Source of the DNA: Synanceia verrucosa
Lineage: Eukaryota; Chordata; Actinopteri; Perciformes; Synanceiidae
Reading direction: 5' to 3'
Assembly (NCBI GenBank): GCA_029721515.1
Contig: CM056562.1
Coordinates: 10,482,835-10,546,834, forward strand
Length of the DNA: 64,000 nucleotides
Part shown: in pieces, positions 24,249-62,200 of the stretch
Numbering within the stretch: the first letter of the stretch is position 1
Layout of the letters: each line of letters begins with the position of its first letter
The notes under the pieces: model-generated
Told to the model about the DNA's origin: nothing
Seen by the model: only the letters and a program-made list of their open reading frames with translations
The model's database searches: none
Made by a program: the position numbers and the translations under genes

Positions 24249-25581
24249 AAATATGACTTTCAAAAATATATTGCCAGATCAACACATAATTCTCAAGTTC
24301 ATAACACAAAGTCAAAAATAGAACAAAATGTTGCCATGATCTCAAAGGGTTAACAAATGAGATAAAACATGTTTGTCTTTAAGAGCCTCATTTTTAAAAA
24401 GAAACTAATTTTCACGGAAACAAAGCAGATTCTTGCGGAGCAAGGCAGTGTGTTTTATCTGATTCTACAGTGTTCCCATTGTCCCCTTACTGTTCAAGTA
24501 CTCACGGTCTAGCTTATGACATTACGCTGACTAAAGCAGATGGGAATTCTGGTTAGGGATGGGACTTGCCTTGCATGTTGGCGGATTTTGACGGCCTTTG
24601 AAATGTGTCAATGGGTTAAACTGAAGCCGCTGAAGGATTTTTGTTCCCTTAAGTATTTTTATCCATTAGTGGCAAGCAATATGTCTGCCACCATGTCCAT
24701 CCTTCTCAGCAGCCGTGATCTTCTGTTGTCCTAACCTCACTTGCCTTCAATCAAGGTCCTGGCAACAATAATGAAAAGAGTGGTAAAACTTAAAAAAGAA
24801 AAGTGTTTCAGGCCAAAAGTGCCCATCCTTTGTCTTCTTTGAAATTTGTCTTTTATAGAATGCGTTGAAAAATTAAGTAATTGAAAGAAATGGTAGACTT
24901 CCACAGCTATCAAAACCTTCAAACTAGACAAAACATATAAATAAAAAGGAATGATATCTTAAGGCTCTTGATTATTAAGTTAATAAATCAAATATACACA
25001 ATGATTAATAAAAAAATGTACATATCTACATGTTCTAAATCAACATAAATTCTTCATATTGGCAGCAACGGCTGACATTGAACCCTCCCCATCCCGCCAA
25101 AAAATAAAATAAATAATAAAGTTGATCTTTTTTTCTCATTTGACAGTTGCTGAAGTCTAAAGCTGAAAAGGCACTTTCTCCAAATAGAACTGGAAAGAAT
25201 TCAAACACATACTAAAAATAATTAGCTCTAGCATTGAACACGTCGGGTAGTTTTAGTCATTGTACAACAATTACACCAGGAGCCCTTTCCATGTGCCCAC
25301 CAAATTTAAAAAAAAAAAAAAAAATGGAAATGAAATGCAGAGGAGGACACTTGCGACTAGTAAATGTATACCAGTGCCTTGTGTTTCCAGCCAACCAAAG
25401 CAACTGTCACTGCCAGTGTACGCCAGCTTGTCAAAACTTAAATTAACACGGGGAATATCTGAAAATACTGTGGGGTCACGACTGACACGACAGTTTGCTA
25501 ACTACACATGCCAAAGCTCCCATTTCACCCACCACCGGGGTGAAGGCATAAGGCTTGGTTGCACAGCAACACAGCTGTCTG

Positions 25582-49281
<23,700 letters not shown>

Positions 49282-49349
49282 GCCTCCGGACTGCTGTTGC
49301 CACTGGTTTGTTACTGGTTGTCTGGCCGACACACGGCTCCAGAGCTCTC

Positions 49350-49364
49350 CTATGGTTTAAACAT
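49350..49364 (-). promoter_or_regulatory. upstream ORF of 4 codons nearest the jag1 start
   Basis: ATG TTT AAA CCA TAG on the minus strand, 69 bases before the main start. Confidence 0.4.
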
Positions 49365-49389
49365 GCACGACTGCGAAACAACACTTTGA

Positions 49390-49416
49390 TCAGCGGAGCA
49401 CAAGTTCCAGAGTCAT
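49390..49416 (-). promoter_or_regulatory. upstream ORF of 8 codons in the jag1 leader
   Basis: An ATG at 49416 runs for eight codons (MTLELVLR) to a TGA ending at 49390. Confidence 0.4.
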
Positions 49417-49507
49417 AGAAGACCTCTTCCTAGTGTGTCCACAAAGCTGTCCGAGCGGCTGCTCTGCTTCGTTATCCGACAGTTTTCCCCTTGTTGCTGA
49501 AGAAAGT

Positions 49508-49522
49508 TTACACAGTGGCCAT
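49508..49522 (-). promoter_or_regulatory. upstream ORF of 4 codons in the jag1 leader
   Basis: ATG GCC ACT GTG TAA on the minus strand, about 240 bases before the jag1 start. Counted as a uORF only if transcription begins upstream of it. Confidence 0.4.
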
Positions 49523-49704
49523 GCGGCAGCCGAGCCCACTGCTGACTGACTGTGTGAGTGACTGACTGCTGGCAGGGCTGGAGCTGGATATGGAGCTGCA
49601 CACACAAGCTGAACAGAGGGAGTGTCTGCACAGCCAAGAGCCTCCATATTCATGAGCAGGGCCCAGAGAGCCCGCCCCTCTGCCAGTATGAGGATAATAA
49701 TCAT

Positions 49705-52700
49705 ACGCTCAAAGATTGCCCCTTTGGCAGTGATGTGGTGGATAAAACTCTGAAAACAAACTATGACCTGCAGTCATATTGATAATCATATATTCAACCA
49801 CAAACCTAAACACAACTGAATTAATTTTTAGTAAACCATCAGATGTTATCTTCCACCCTGCACATTGTGCTCACCATGATTTATCCTATTATTTTAAGAT
49901 TTATGTCAGCTTAAAAGGAGGGTAGACAGAGTTTAGCTGGTTTTACTCTTCTCTGCATTTGTGCTAGATAACAAGGGAAATCATGAGGACTGCATGCATC
50001 ACAGCAAGTCCCAGAGTCAAGGGCATTTTGTTGAATGTCGGGTATGTTAGACATCTTTCTTTGAGTAATGCAAGCCTTGGATAAAAGACATTATTTTCCA
50101 TTTTAGGAAATACACAGCATTTTCAGCATGTTTTTCAATTTCAAAAATAAATTACTGTAATTTTGGGAACATAACTAAATAGTGAATGTGAAAACAAACT
50201 TGATCTTATCAGGAGTGCACACAACAGTGCCCCAGAGTGGCAGACCTGCAGGTTTAATGCCTGTCTGAGGAATGTCACACATTTTGAACGACTTGCATTC
50301 TAAGGCTGTTTCAAACAATCAACTCAGAGTTTATGGGCGAGCGTAATGTCAGGATGGAGATTAGTCTGAATGAATACCCCGATGACCTGATTTAGAGCTT
50401 CAACACAGAGAAACAGGCTGACGGACTGCTGAAATATATTATTTCACCAGGATCCTTATGGTGTCAAAGGGCAATTGTGGCCGGGTGTACCTCTGCAAGA
50501 AGGTAATCTGTGAACTGGATGACTGACTACACACACACACATATTCATATGAGAGGATGGGAACCCCCTCTGCCCCTGTGGTTAGTGATTTGTGTGGACC
50601 AATTACACAGGTCATGCAATGGGTCACAATCAAGGACACACAGTTGGGAGCTGTGACTTTGCAGAGAGAGAACCGTATCAATCAGTAACTATGTAATGTT
50701 TCACCATCACATTTTACAGCTGTTTATGAGGGTGTCACACATCTCTCTTGTATGTCATTGGCCCTGATAAGCAGAAAGGGATGGAATTTTCTCACTATTT
50801 TTGTTAGAAACTGTACAAGTAACCAAGGTCTAGTTCATTGTTTTCACCAAGGCTTATCTTATCTCTAGTTTAGATGCCTCACTGATACCAACATGTATAT
50901 GGTAGCTTCTGCATCTTTTATACACCTTGTTTTCTAGCAGTAGGTGACATATAATTGGTGTAAATGTATTTACATTCAAAGTGGGAAGCTTCTAAGAGTT
51001 ATTTCCACCATCGTAAATCACAGATGTCAATATTCAGATGTCACATTTCCTGTGGTTGAACTTCAAGATGAAAGCTTCCTCTCCACTCAGCTCAGTCGCT
51101 GAACTGATAGACATCTCAGGTTACAGGCCCCATTGAAATGTTCTCTCCGGGTAATTAGGGTTAATTGGAGACGTTTTTAACCCATGGGAGCTTTTTTCCC
51201 CTTCAATGATAAAATTGAGATTGTAGATGGATTGAAGGGGGTACTTGTGGTGGGATTATGATGAGGTTGGGGGAGGGGGGTCAATGAAAGTAAAAGGACC
51301 ATTTGACATATGATAAAATTGCGTTCAATTAGTCTGTTGGTCAGCAAGGAAGATACATTCTAGAGTTCAGTACAACTCTATGAGCCATTTATACAAGACA
51401 TAACTTCTATTTTTTTGGCAAAACTACATCTTGTACAAAGAACAAGCCAAAGAAGGATGCCTCCTTACTTTATCTAGTTCTTCCACCCGTTTGTTCATCT
51501 ATCATAACACAGCTATATGTATCTAAGCATCATGTAAGCATGGTCTGTAGTCAGGGAGCACAGACAGGGTTTCTCCTCTGAGGCCATGGTGCTAATCTCC
51601 TGCAGCCTTAATGTGATTATGGTAATGATCACACAAATGACCCCTGGGCTTTGGGGGATCCGTGGTTCACACATCGTCATGCAGCGGCTGCACAGGCGCT
51701 GTGACTCCACTGGCCTGCATGCGAGACCACCAGACTGAGCCAGTCCTGGTGGCCTGCCCCTGTTCTTCTGTCCTCGCTGGGCTTGGAAGAGTAGAGTGAA
51801 TGACCAAATAAATTCCAGCCAGCAACAAAAGAGCTGAACAGCCATGAGAGAGATGGATATCTTTTGTTGTCTGACACTCAATGCCGTATTCCAATCCAAT
51901 TACCTCAGCCTTTTGCAACCCTTCCTATCACAGCGCATAGCATTGAGGCCTGTCTGAATTCAGACTCGAACCCCTAACAAGAATGTGGCGGATTAGGTGC
52001 TTAGTGAGCATTCCCTTCCCCCCTACATTCACTAAAATCTGTGGTGTACTCTCTCCTAAAAAGATTTACAACCAAGTTCATCCTATTTATTTTAATGACA
52101 TTATTGTCTGGGCTCCCAAAGACAGAATCATTTCCTCTTGTATTCTTAAATGCAAAAGGCACTTGGCTATAATGCATCAACAACTACTGTAAACAGTCAA
52201 CAGTGACAAACAAGAAAGCACCGTGTGACAGATTTACTTTTCAGGTGAAATGATGTCAGGCATCACACCACTTCTGCTGCCTGTCATAGGGAAGATAACA
52301 TGGAGCAAGTTTAAAACCCCCCTCAACTGAAACGGATAAGGTTTTTTCAGTGATGGAGAAGGAGCCAAAAACGCCATCCTCGCCACATTTACCATTCTCT
52401 ATAACAAAGTGAATGAGATAAACACAATCACTTGAGGTTTATAGTGAATGCACGACATGTTTTACTCAGCCATCTAGTGCTATGAAGACCAACAGTTAAA
52501 TTCTTTGATGATATGCAGTCCAAGTATCATGGTGGGAAAGCCAGAGACGTGCAAGCACGAGGAAATAAAGTGAATTAGTGAATTTACATAGTAAAGTCAG
52601 TCTATTTGTGTGTGAGTGAAAAATGTACGAGGTGAAGAAACACATCTGAGGAGGACAGAAAGGGAAAATGTCTCTGTAGTTCAGTGTTCGGCCCATTTAG

Positions 52701-55700
52701 AAGTATCACAGTGTTTACATGGTGTGTTTATGGGAGCTGCTTTTACAGAACGTGTTACAGATGGTATCAGCAATTGGCGCTCGGATAAATATTATTTTCC
52801 ACTGTTAAAGGTAGCCGCTTTGTTATTTTCAACATTTATTCGAAGCCTGTTCTGTGAGGTGATGGTGTTTTGATGTCTGAGTGTGTTTGTGGTAAGTACC
52901 TCAATGCGGTTAGTGCACAGGGAGTCCAGCTGCTATGTTAAGTAAAAATTGGATTATAGAGGGTTAGGTTGAGAGCATGGGTTTTGATTTTCATTGGTTT
53001 AAACTGTGCTTAATTGCTGTGGTGATGCTGTGGGTGACTCATTTATGTCATGTTTATTCTAGTTGTCTTTCTTTCATTTTTTTTCTTCCCAAAGTGGTAT
53101 TGTGTGGCACTGGGGAACTGTGGAGGTTTACTTTTCAGCATGCACATCACCGCCGTCGTAAGAGACAACTGGATCAGCACTCTGCATTAAGAACCTGTAA
53201 ATGGATCATCAGTCTGTGTGTGTGTCCTCACACACATCCTTAATGGCCAGGGAAGTGTTTGATCCTCTGAGGAGCGGGGAGGCCAGAGGGCTGCAGTCAG
53301 TGAGACAACTCAGATTATCCCTGCTTAGGCTAGTAGCTTACCACTCACCAGCATAGCATTTCCACCTGGCTGACAATACCAGGACTCATTCTGCTGAGCT
53401 GACCCTTGCTATCATGTGATTCATTTGTGTGTGAGTGCGTAATATGTCATAGCACAGTTGTTTTGCTGTGGAGAGTCAAAGTGTGTTTGATTAGATTTGT
53501 CCCTGCAGTGGAGAAAACGAGCCAAGGAATGTTTACGACTTAAATCATTGATCAATGTGACTCAGGTGGGAGGATGCAAACTATTCAGGCAGGGAGATTA
53601 GATCCTTTGCCCATCACACCATCCAAGGTGGTCTCAGAGTTTGGAGGGCCTGTATGTGTTGCCCTCAGGATCAGTGAGTCAGAACAGTGCTCTCTTCAAA
53701 CAGGATATTGAGTGCAGCTAATTACCTGAACTTCCTATCTGGAGGAGGTGACACTGATAAAACCCTTCCTCTCTTTTGTCCCTGTTTGTTGATCACGTTG
53801 CACTTTGGATCACGGCAGAGAGGAAAGAAAGCGAGATAATTATTTCTCTTGCTGCAAAAAAAAAAATGGCCGGCATACTTGAGGAGAGGAACTTGATGTA
53901 CACGAGCCCAGTCAAAACGACATCCACTGCCAGCCTCGAAGGAAAATATTGATGCTGGCAAAGTCTTGACGTCCCTTGCACCATGACGTAGCCTTTTTTC
54001 CATGACACATTTGATGATTGCTTCCAAATGGGCCTGTCAGTTTTAATATAGGCGACCCCGGCATTTCACTTTCCTCTAAAGTAAACAAAATCCACCGGCT
54101 CTCTCCCACACACACACACACACATAAAGAAAGTGTGATCACACACCAGGAATGAGACTTGAGATAGAGCAGGCACTCGCGAGCTGATATATGTTTTCAT
54201 GTTCAATCTTCTTACTCTTGAGTGAGGTGGTTTGAATTGATGTTGTTTTTGTATGTTTGCAAATTGAAAGCCACAATGTTATTTCGGGAAACTGGATGTA
54301 TAACATTAAAAAGTAATATGTGGTAATTTGGAAAAATATGACCAATACAAGATCTAAACTCAATGGAAAAGCCTGTCAGAAAGTTTACTTTACACTTTTC
54401 CTCACAGTAATTAATGACAATATAGCTCGAGTGTGCTTTGTGAAATTCATACAACAATAAAATCATTTCTTGTTATATTCGGTACTTAACTTTGACCCAG
54501 TGCTAAGAATTCATGAGTGAATACACTGATAATTAGATTATACAGTGTCAGCTAACAAGGGGAGGACAATATGCAGTTTGTTTCCAGACATGTGTGGACG
54601 CTGCAGGAGAAGCGGAGCACTTACTAAGAACATGGAAAGATGTGGGAACAGCTCACTTCACTGAAGCATGTCAACTACCTGTTAATGTTAAACTAATGAG
54701 CCTACTTTCATTCCCATTGTGAATGTGCCGCTAGTTTTAAAGTTCGGACACATGATAGAGTAGAGATGACTGGATCTCCAGCTTCCTTTGTCCCAACTTT
54801 TCTATACTGAAACAGTCAGCCATTGGAAAACAAGCTTATTTTCCCCTCTCCTGTCGGTACACTAAATACAGTGATTAGCTTAGCTTAGCTTCATATAAAG
54901 CAGGGTGATGAAAAACTGTTTTTTACATTTCTATTTATGAAGAGACAACTTGTTCTCATCCCGACTCAAGAAAGCAACAACAACACTTGATTAGGTTTAG
55001 GAAATATGACATTATGTGTCTCATACAGATGCTAAAGGTGTTTAGATGCTGGGGATGAAAATGGGACAGTACAGATGTGTTAATTAGTAAGCTTTAGAGA
55101 TGGTAGACTGACTTTGCTAGCCTTGGACAGAGACAGATTAATTTGTTTTGTTTTTTTCTTCAGCTAATCGACTGCAGGCACTAACTTCACAAATTAGGTA
55201 GATACAACTGAATGGAAACAGGAGACCTCAGTAATAATTGACCATTGTGTGAATTCATCACTACAAGCAACACCTTTCACCTTTAGTCATGGGATAAATA
55301 GATTGTTTCTGTCTATAATGTGTTATTAATTAAGACACCTGTGTTTCAGGATGCAGTGGCCAGTTTCTCACTGTTTGGATAAAACTGTTTACTGTCATCT
55401 GGTTTCAATGTTTGTCTGACAGCCAAACGTGATTAACAGGCCAATCAGAAACACATTCATTCTATTTTAAACTGTGTTTGCAGACAGGCAAAGACATTAA
55501 ACAAACTTGTAAATGAATAATGTGCAGCCTGGGCCAAGTTATTAAAGCTGCAAGAGTGACTCTGACTCTAAGATACTCTAATATCTTTTTTACTGACAAA
55601 CTTGGACCCTATGTCATTATCATATCTTGTATTGTAGAAAATTTTTATATTTTGCTTGTGAAGCTTGTGAAGACAAAGAAAATGTCATGTTTGCGTCAAG

Positions 55701-58700
55701 TCGGTACAATAGGAGCTGCAACACTCGATCAATGGTAAACCTCATTGGTTAAATTTCACTACAACTTAATAGGCAACAGGAGGGTTTTATTGCCATCTCT
55801 TTTTTCTTGGCCATGACTTTCAAAATACTGTGTGAAGTAGTCATAAAGCTGTCAGTGGGAGCAATATTTTCCACACAGCATTATGACAAACAGCATGTCG
55901 GCAATGCTTGTGTGGGTGTCATACAGGCAACATACAGTATTGTAATGTGTAATACTTCAAAATATTAGTTTGCAGGCTGTTTGTTGGCACAAGAGAAAAT
56001 AACAAATAACTACTCAGTAAAGCAATTTGGACTATTACATTCCTACAGATGTCTTGTTGTTGCTATCTTGTTAATTTTATTGGCGACCTAATTAAGTCCA
56101 AGGTTAAAATGAATTAATCATACACCTGTGCAATTCAAAGGGCATGTGGTCAAAAAGCTAATTATAGGTTAATGGCAAAGACACACTCTTCAATTATATT
56201 TATTCCAGCCTTTATATGAGTTCAACTCCCATTGTTAAACACAGATCCTTAAGCAAATCCTCCATGTTTCTGCAGCTGAACGTGTTGGCTGCATAATCTT
56301 TCCAACTTTACCTGAAGGTGGGGAAATTCTATGCACAACAGCACTGCATCCAAGACACCATGAAAAGTGAGAAATGTCAAGGCTCATAACTTCCTTCTTC
56401 CTATACCTAAGAGCAATCCAGTGGCTGAAATGGAAATTAAATATACACCCAGAAAAAGTGTTGCATGTATCTGGCTGCTATCAGAGCACAAACATACAAA
56501 AATATCAGTAAAGACTTTAAATTTATTCCAGTTTCCTGCTCTATTAATTCATCTTGAATTAAGCCTGTGTCTAAAAGTCTAAAACGTGTAGTTATTTTTT
56601 CCTAAAGTGTGAGAGCGAGTCTTGCCTTCCTTTTGAACTCAGGTCAGAAAGAGGATACTTCTGCATGCTTGGCAGACTCACGGCCCTTTGAAGAGGTGTC
56701 AGTTTGCAGCAAACTGGCATCTCTGCCTGGTTCTGTCCTCTCGTGGTTACTCAACACTAAATGGTCCAAAACAACCAAAGCAAAGTGTCCCAATTACCAG
56801 CACACAGGACAGAGAGAGAAAAAAAATCATACTGATATACTGACGAGCGAGGGAGAATCGTGACAAGGCTGCACATATTAGTGAAATTACTCGACTCCAA
56901 TTTTCAAGTTTTCAGAGATTCAACTTTTAATTGAATGTAGAGTTGGAAAGAGAAGGTAAAAGATTGATCAGAGACAGAATAGTGCATGGAGGAGCACCAC
57001 AAACCATTTAACAGCATAGATAGGTGACTGTTGATTAGGCTGGGCAGCTTTGTTGCCTTAAAATGGTGAAACATATTGCTCTTTTGATATATAGCATATG
57101 TTGTTGTGCACACAAACATGCTGCATACATAAATATGTTGGAGATGCTGAGGGTGACGGCGCCTTGCTGCTTGCTGTCTGGGGCTGCCTATAGGTTGGCA
57201 GCAGCAGACAGTGTTTTGACATGAGGCTGCCCGTCTGTCACTGGCTGAGTCAACTTGTGCTGAAAGAGAGCGAACCGCTGGCGAGTCTCATAGGATCTGT
57301 GAATCGAGGTCGGCCCAGCAGAAGGGGCCCAGTGTTTTCTTAATTCACTGACAGACATAGCTAACTCTGTTTATCATGACGCCTAAACAAAAACAGTCTG
57401 GAAACCAAAGACACCAAACCTTGTTTTAATTATTTTCATTTGATAATGTTTTTCATTCTGATCTAATCAGAATCCATGAATGCATTTTTAATGTGGTGTG
57501 CAAATGCCTGAAAGTCTCATCTCCCTTGATGCATTACGCTTTATGTAAATCAAGTAGGGGGAAGAAGGGAGATCTTTTGTGTCAGCACATCTGACATTCC
57601 TTTGTGCTAACATTGAGGCTTGTCTTGTGAAATCATGCTTCACTTCTTTTGTGGACGTGTGGTTTGTGCACGTTCATTATGAGGAGTGACATTATGTTAG
57701 CTCTTCGGGTTGAAAGTGAGAGGCTGTGCTCATTAACGGCCTTAGAATGAGTCCACCACAAAAATGCCTGCTATGCAAAAAAAAAAACAACAAAGACAAC
57801 TTGAACATTTAGTCATGGTTACTGTACGCCATTAAAATGTTTCCTTGCCAACTCATAAAAACACTTCATATTAATTCTGGCTCAATTAATGCGCAGTGCA
57901 TTCACATTAACCAGCAATCATTACGCTCCAGTGATCTAAAGGCCATTGTCACACAGGCACTTGAAGAAGTCTTTTGTGTAACAGAAGAATGGCAGAATGA
58001 CCCCCGGCAGTGCAGAGCAAGGCCAAGGAGACGTCTCTTCAGGCCCTCCTGAGCAGCCGGGAGTAAAATTTCAGGGTCCGAGTGGCCATGAGTGTTGCTG
58101 AGTGATAGGCACAGAGTGGAGACCCTAAACCCAATAGCTTTGATGATTGAAACAAAACACAGAGTCCCCCCAGACAACAGCCTGCAGGTCTGTGACTAAG
58201 CATGCCGTCATGCTTCTATGAGGGCTGCACCTCCCAAAGTTTGAGTATTTACTGTATGTGTTTAGTCTAGATGTGTGTACATTAACAACTCACCTCCAAA
58301 GGTAAAAGACAAGACTCTAACATAGAGTGGACTATCATCAATCAACACATGTCGAAGCAGCTTCACTGACGGCACACAGACGATCGGACAGTCTTGACAA
58401 TGACAGTGATTTTGTGAGGTCAAAGGTGGATCTGCTGGGTCACAATTCTTTGACCTTCTATGAGATAAAAAGACATTTTTTTTTCATTAGCTCCATCTCC
58501 CCCATTCACATCCAGGAGCAGCCCCATCTCCTATAACGTAAGTTTATATAGTTTGCTCTGCCACACACTACATTCACTGGCAATGTTTTTTTTTTCAGTG
58601 CAAGAAGTATTAAGTTCTTGTGCCTAAACAAAGTGAATGAGTTGGGGGAAAACATGAAATGTTTGAACACTGTGAACATTTCAGTGCTTCAGACTTAAAA

Positions 58701-58830
58701 ACAAAACTGATTGGAGAGGTGACAGTGCTTGTCAGTGTCACTTATTTCCTGAAAGAAGACATTACAAACAGCTGCACCAGAGTTACAGAGTAATGGTCTT
58801 CTCTGAATAACTCCCTCTGAATAACAAATA
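49705..58830. other. non-coding DNA upstream of jag1
   Basis: 9 kb with no recognised gene. Stretches with denser TAATTA-like or AP-1-like motifs occur near 51.1-51.25 kb and 57.13-57.36 kb. A degenerate interspersed repeat seems present near 54.78-54.92 kb. Open frames here are short and without resemblance. Confidence 0.6.
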
Positions 58831-58835
58831 GTATG

Positions 58836-59240
58836 CATTTTTGGCCACTGGAATATTTGTTTACCAAACACACAGATGTGGACAATATTTTCAATATTTT
58901 GAGGCATAAAGCATGTCCTGTAGGCGTGTTTCCTATAGGTGTGGTGACCAGCTCTCAGCTCGTTGTGGCTATTGAGGCTCGCAGCCTCAGAGCTGGGAAA
59001 TTATTAAGAAGACAATAACAAAATGCAGAGAGCAGGAAGAAGAGAAAAAGAAATGACGATTAGCATTCCTTTACTTCGGCCTCATGTATGCTTATTTCAG
59101 AGTTGACAGCTTATCAAGCTAAGTGGTGTTTTGGGAATGGGGGGACATAAATTTAGGGATCTTCTGACTCACAGAGAAAAGTTGGATATTCTTCTGTACT
59201 AAGCAGTCTAGCAAATGATTGTGTTTCCTTCAGAAACTAA
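58836..59240. repeat. duplicated block, copy A
   Basis: Shares with 61920-62297, in the same order and orientation, blocks such as TTTCCTATAGGTGTGGTGAC, GTTGTGGCTATTGAGGC, GACAGCTTATCAAG and ACTAAGCAGT. A diverged direct duplication or two copies of one repeat family. Confidence 0.75.
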
Positions 59241-59249
59241 AAAATGTCC

Positions 59250-62200
59250 TCCTGATTGAAAGTCCTGCGTTTGTTGGACCACTCTATCTCCCTTCCAGAC
59301 CGTCATTAGCAGCTTTTTCTCATATGTTATTCCACGTAACAAGCTCTGAGGGTAGCATATTAACATGGATGCATTTACACAGCAGTCACTACACACTAAA
59401 GGCTGTAAAAATGACACGACTAAAGCAAGAACAGTGTAATTATGTGTCGTATTTGTTATGCAAACATATTTTATTAACACAGTTTTACACCAACAATTTG
59501 ACTTTTCAGTTTGCAGCTCTTTGACATGGTTGCAGTCTCTGTTAGCTGTTATTAAATGACAAATGCTCAACCAATCAGAATCCTTTGAGGGTAGATTCTG
59601 CCTTAAAAATAAATATTTCTCCCTGTCTTTCAGCTCTGCTGCAGGCTGCATGTCTTCAGGGTGTATAAGAGAGAAGCAACACTGGCTGGTAGAATGTTCC
59701 AGGTTCATGGGATGTGTTTAAATCTGGTGTTGCTCAATCAAAGAGCAGATAGCAGCTCCCTCTCATTTTATTACCCTTTAGGAACATACTCAGAGTATTA
59801 TGTTATCAAACTGAGAAAAGGGAGGGAGTGCACAGACAGCTGAACAAAGGCAATGCAAACAGCTGTGCCAGTGCAAACAGCAGTCAGATTATTTGTGAGT
59901 GAAAAGTTAAGCAGGTCTTACTGACATAATACTGCCATCAAATCATAAAAGCCATTAAGTGAACCTTTGCTGTGTCTCTTTGTAGATTGTTTTATTTTAC
60001 TTAGATATTTTCTATTGCATTGGGTTTAGACTGGTCAGACTGGTATCACTGGTGTCAAACTGTGATTAGTTCAATACCCCACTCAGCTGAATGACAGCGT
60101 CTCTGCCTCATGTCTGCTCAAATGCACTCAGAGGACGGTTCTCAGGACTTGATGGTTTCTCACTTGAGGTGGCTGGCTGCAGTAGGATGACCAGTGTTGA
60201 TACAGCTGATCTCTGTTATTCCAAGGGAAATATATGGCCCTGTTTGTTTTCAGAGATAGACCCAACGCTTTGCTTCAAGTTCATATTTATCTATCGAGGG
60301 AAATATGTCAGTGCAGATCCAGATTGTGCTCTTTACACTGTCTCTTCCCTTATTATGCCACTGAGGAGGAATTAACCTAGCTGTGTCTGTATTAAACACA
60401 GCAACATCACTAAGTGACATATTTCTTCATAAAAATGATTATATATCAGATTCTGTGACTTTCAACCTCTGTCTTTACATCATTTATGATAAAAATACAG
60501 GAGAAGAACTGCACTTACATACATAATGCTCCTGTGACATGCATTTGATGAGAGGTGGTGGAGTTTATGAGCCATATGTCAACCTCTGTGAACACTGTTA
60601 CCCACAGTGTTCTGAGCTGTTCTGAAATGACACCCCTCAACACCCTGAAGGTGTTGAAGGAGTGCCAGTCACAGTGGATAACAGTATTTTCAGCGTTGCG
60701 TGCAAGAGACAATACTTTGTGGATTTCCCCTCAAGATGGTTTGATTTGTATCTATCGAGGAGGGAAACATGGAAATGACTAAAGGCATTGTTCGATACTG
60801 TTAGCAGGAGTCTAGGTAATACTTTGTGTTGGACAACTCTCAGCAGGCTAATGTTACAAGCAGAGAAAGCTGTGCTACATAGCACCGTGAGATTTATTTA
60901 GAATGCAACAATAATTCATGTATCATTGCTGTAATATTCCTAGGGACATTACTCTTTGCATACACTCCATTATGATTTGCACACTTAGTAAGATGATATT
61001 CAGGTTAGACTTTGCTGAAGTAATGATATTACCTCAGTGGTGCATGAGGCAATACAGTATTCCTCTACATCTTTGGAGGGAAGGGGAAGTCCCCGTGTCT
61101 GTGTGCTGTTTGACTGGACTGGTTGAGTAATGCAGCCTGGGATTAGGTGGAGCAGCCTCACAGCAGCAGCTCCTCCCTCACACTGATCTGTCTGGACCCG
61201 AACAAGTGAACGCTGGATCAGAACCACAGCTGGCCTACGTCCTTCCCCTGTGTCAAACCATTCATACAGTGGTCTTAAAAGGTGGAACGTACAAGTGTGA
61301 AGTAGTAATGAGCAACAGCATTTATAATACATTATCACCGTGTGCCAAATACGTATAAGAAGTCACACATTCAATTTATGTTCATGGTGATAATTTGTTC
61401 TGATGCACAAAGTGTAACGGTCCCTCTAGAAGTGGTCTTGACAATGAAACATGTAAGCATGTTTCGCAGCATGTTTCTCACAAAAGCCAAATGAGTTCCT
61501 TGCTTGATTGGTTCAGAAGGCTGCAGCAAGAATCTTATGAATGTTGTTTTTAGGAGACAGAGTTGACGTTAACGTGCTGTGCCTCTGTGACTCTGTGTAC
61601 ATTTCTAACTCCCCTGTCGTCCATAAAATGCAGCAAGTTTCCACCTGTTTTATGAGCGTTTTAAGTTTTCTGGATCAAAACCTGCCTGGAAATGCTAGTC
61701 TGGTTGTGGGAATGATGTTTGAGGGTATTTTCATATCACAGGAAAAAGTCAACAATGAAATAATGTGAGATGAGTGAAGTCACATTTAGTTTGTATGGTT
61801 CATAGGAGGAAAGACAAGGAAGTAATATTTGCTTGTTGCAAAAAGTAAGCAAAAGTTTACAGAGCTGCAAGACTTTCCCTCTCTGTTTCATTTCACCAGC
61901 GTCACCTCTAAAATGTTGATGGATTTTTTTGGTCAATGAAAAATTTGTTTGTCCAACACATGGATGTAGTTAATGTTTCCAATACATCTATGGGTGTGTT
62001 TCCTATAGGTGTGGTGACCAGCACTCAGCTAAGTTGTGGCTATTGAGGCAAGAGAATGCAGAGTTGGGAAATGATCGCACAGTAACACATACAAAAAGCT
62101 ACACAAAAAGAGCAACTACTGATGCTTCTTTACCTCGGCTGAACAAAAACTCAAAGCTGACAGTTTATCAAGATAAGTGGTGTGTTGTGGTGGGAAGGGG

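Larger units (their letters stand above)
23500..25581 (-). other. jag1: probable jag1 3' UTR
   Basis: About 2 kb of AT-rich non-coding DNA after the jag1 stop. Scanning the minus strand, ATTAAA occurs at 24248-24243 and 24223-24218, and the first AATAAA at 23517-23512. The end therefore lies near 24.2 kb or 23.5 kb. It also contains a long A run at about 25309-25324. Confidence 0.5.
49282..49700 (-). promoter_or_regulatory. jag1: jag1 5' UTR and proximal promoter
   Basis: Sequence just upstream of the jag1 start. It is richer in GC and CpG than the flanks and has a GC box (CCCGCCCC at 49671-49678 on the plus strand, an Sp1-type site). There is no clear TATA box. Three short upstream ORFs lie between it and the start. 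The transcription start is not determined. Confidence 0.5.

Noticed and set aside
59208..59708. 166-codon open frame on minus
   Set aside because: No domain or family resemblance. It overlaps the end of the duplicated block, which shows no coding conservation between copies.
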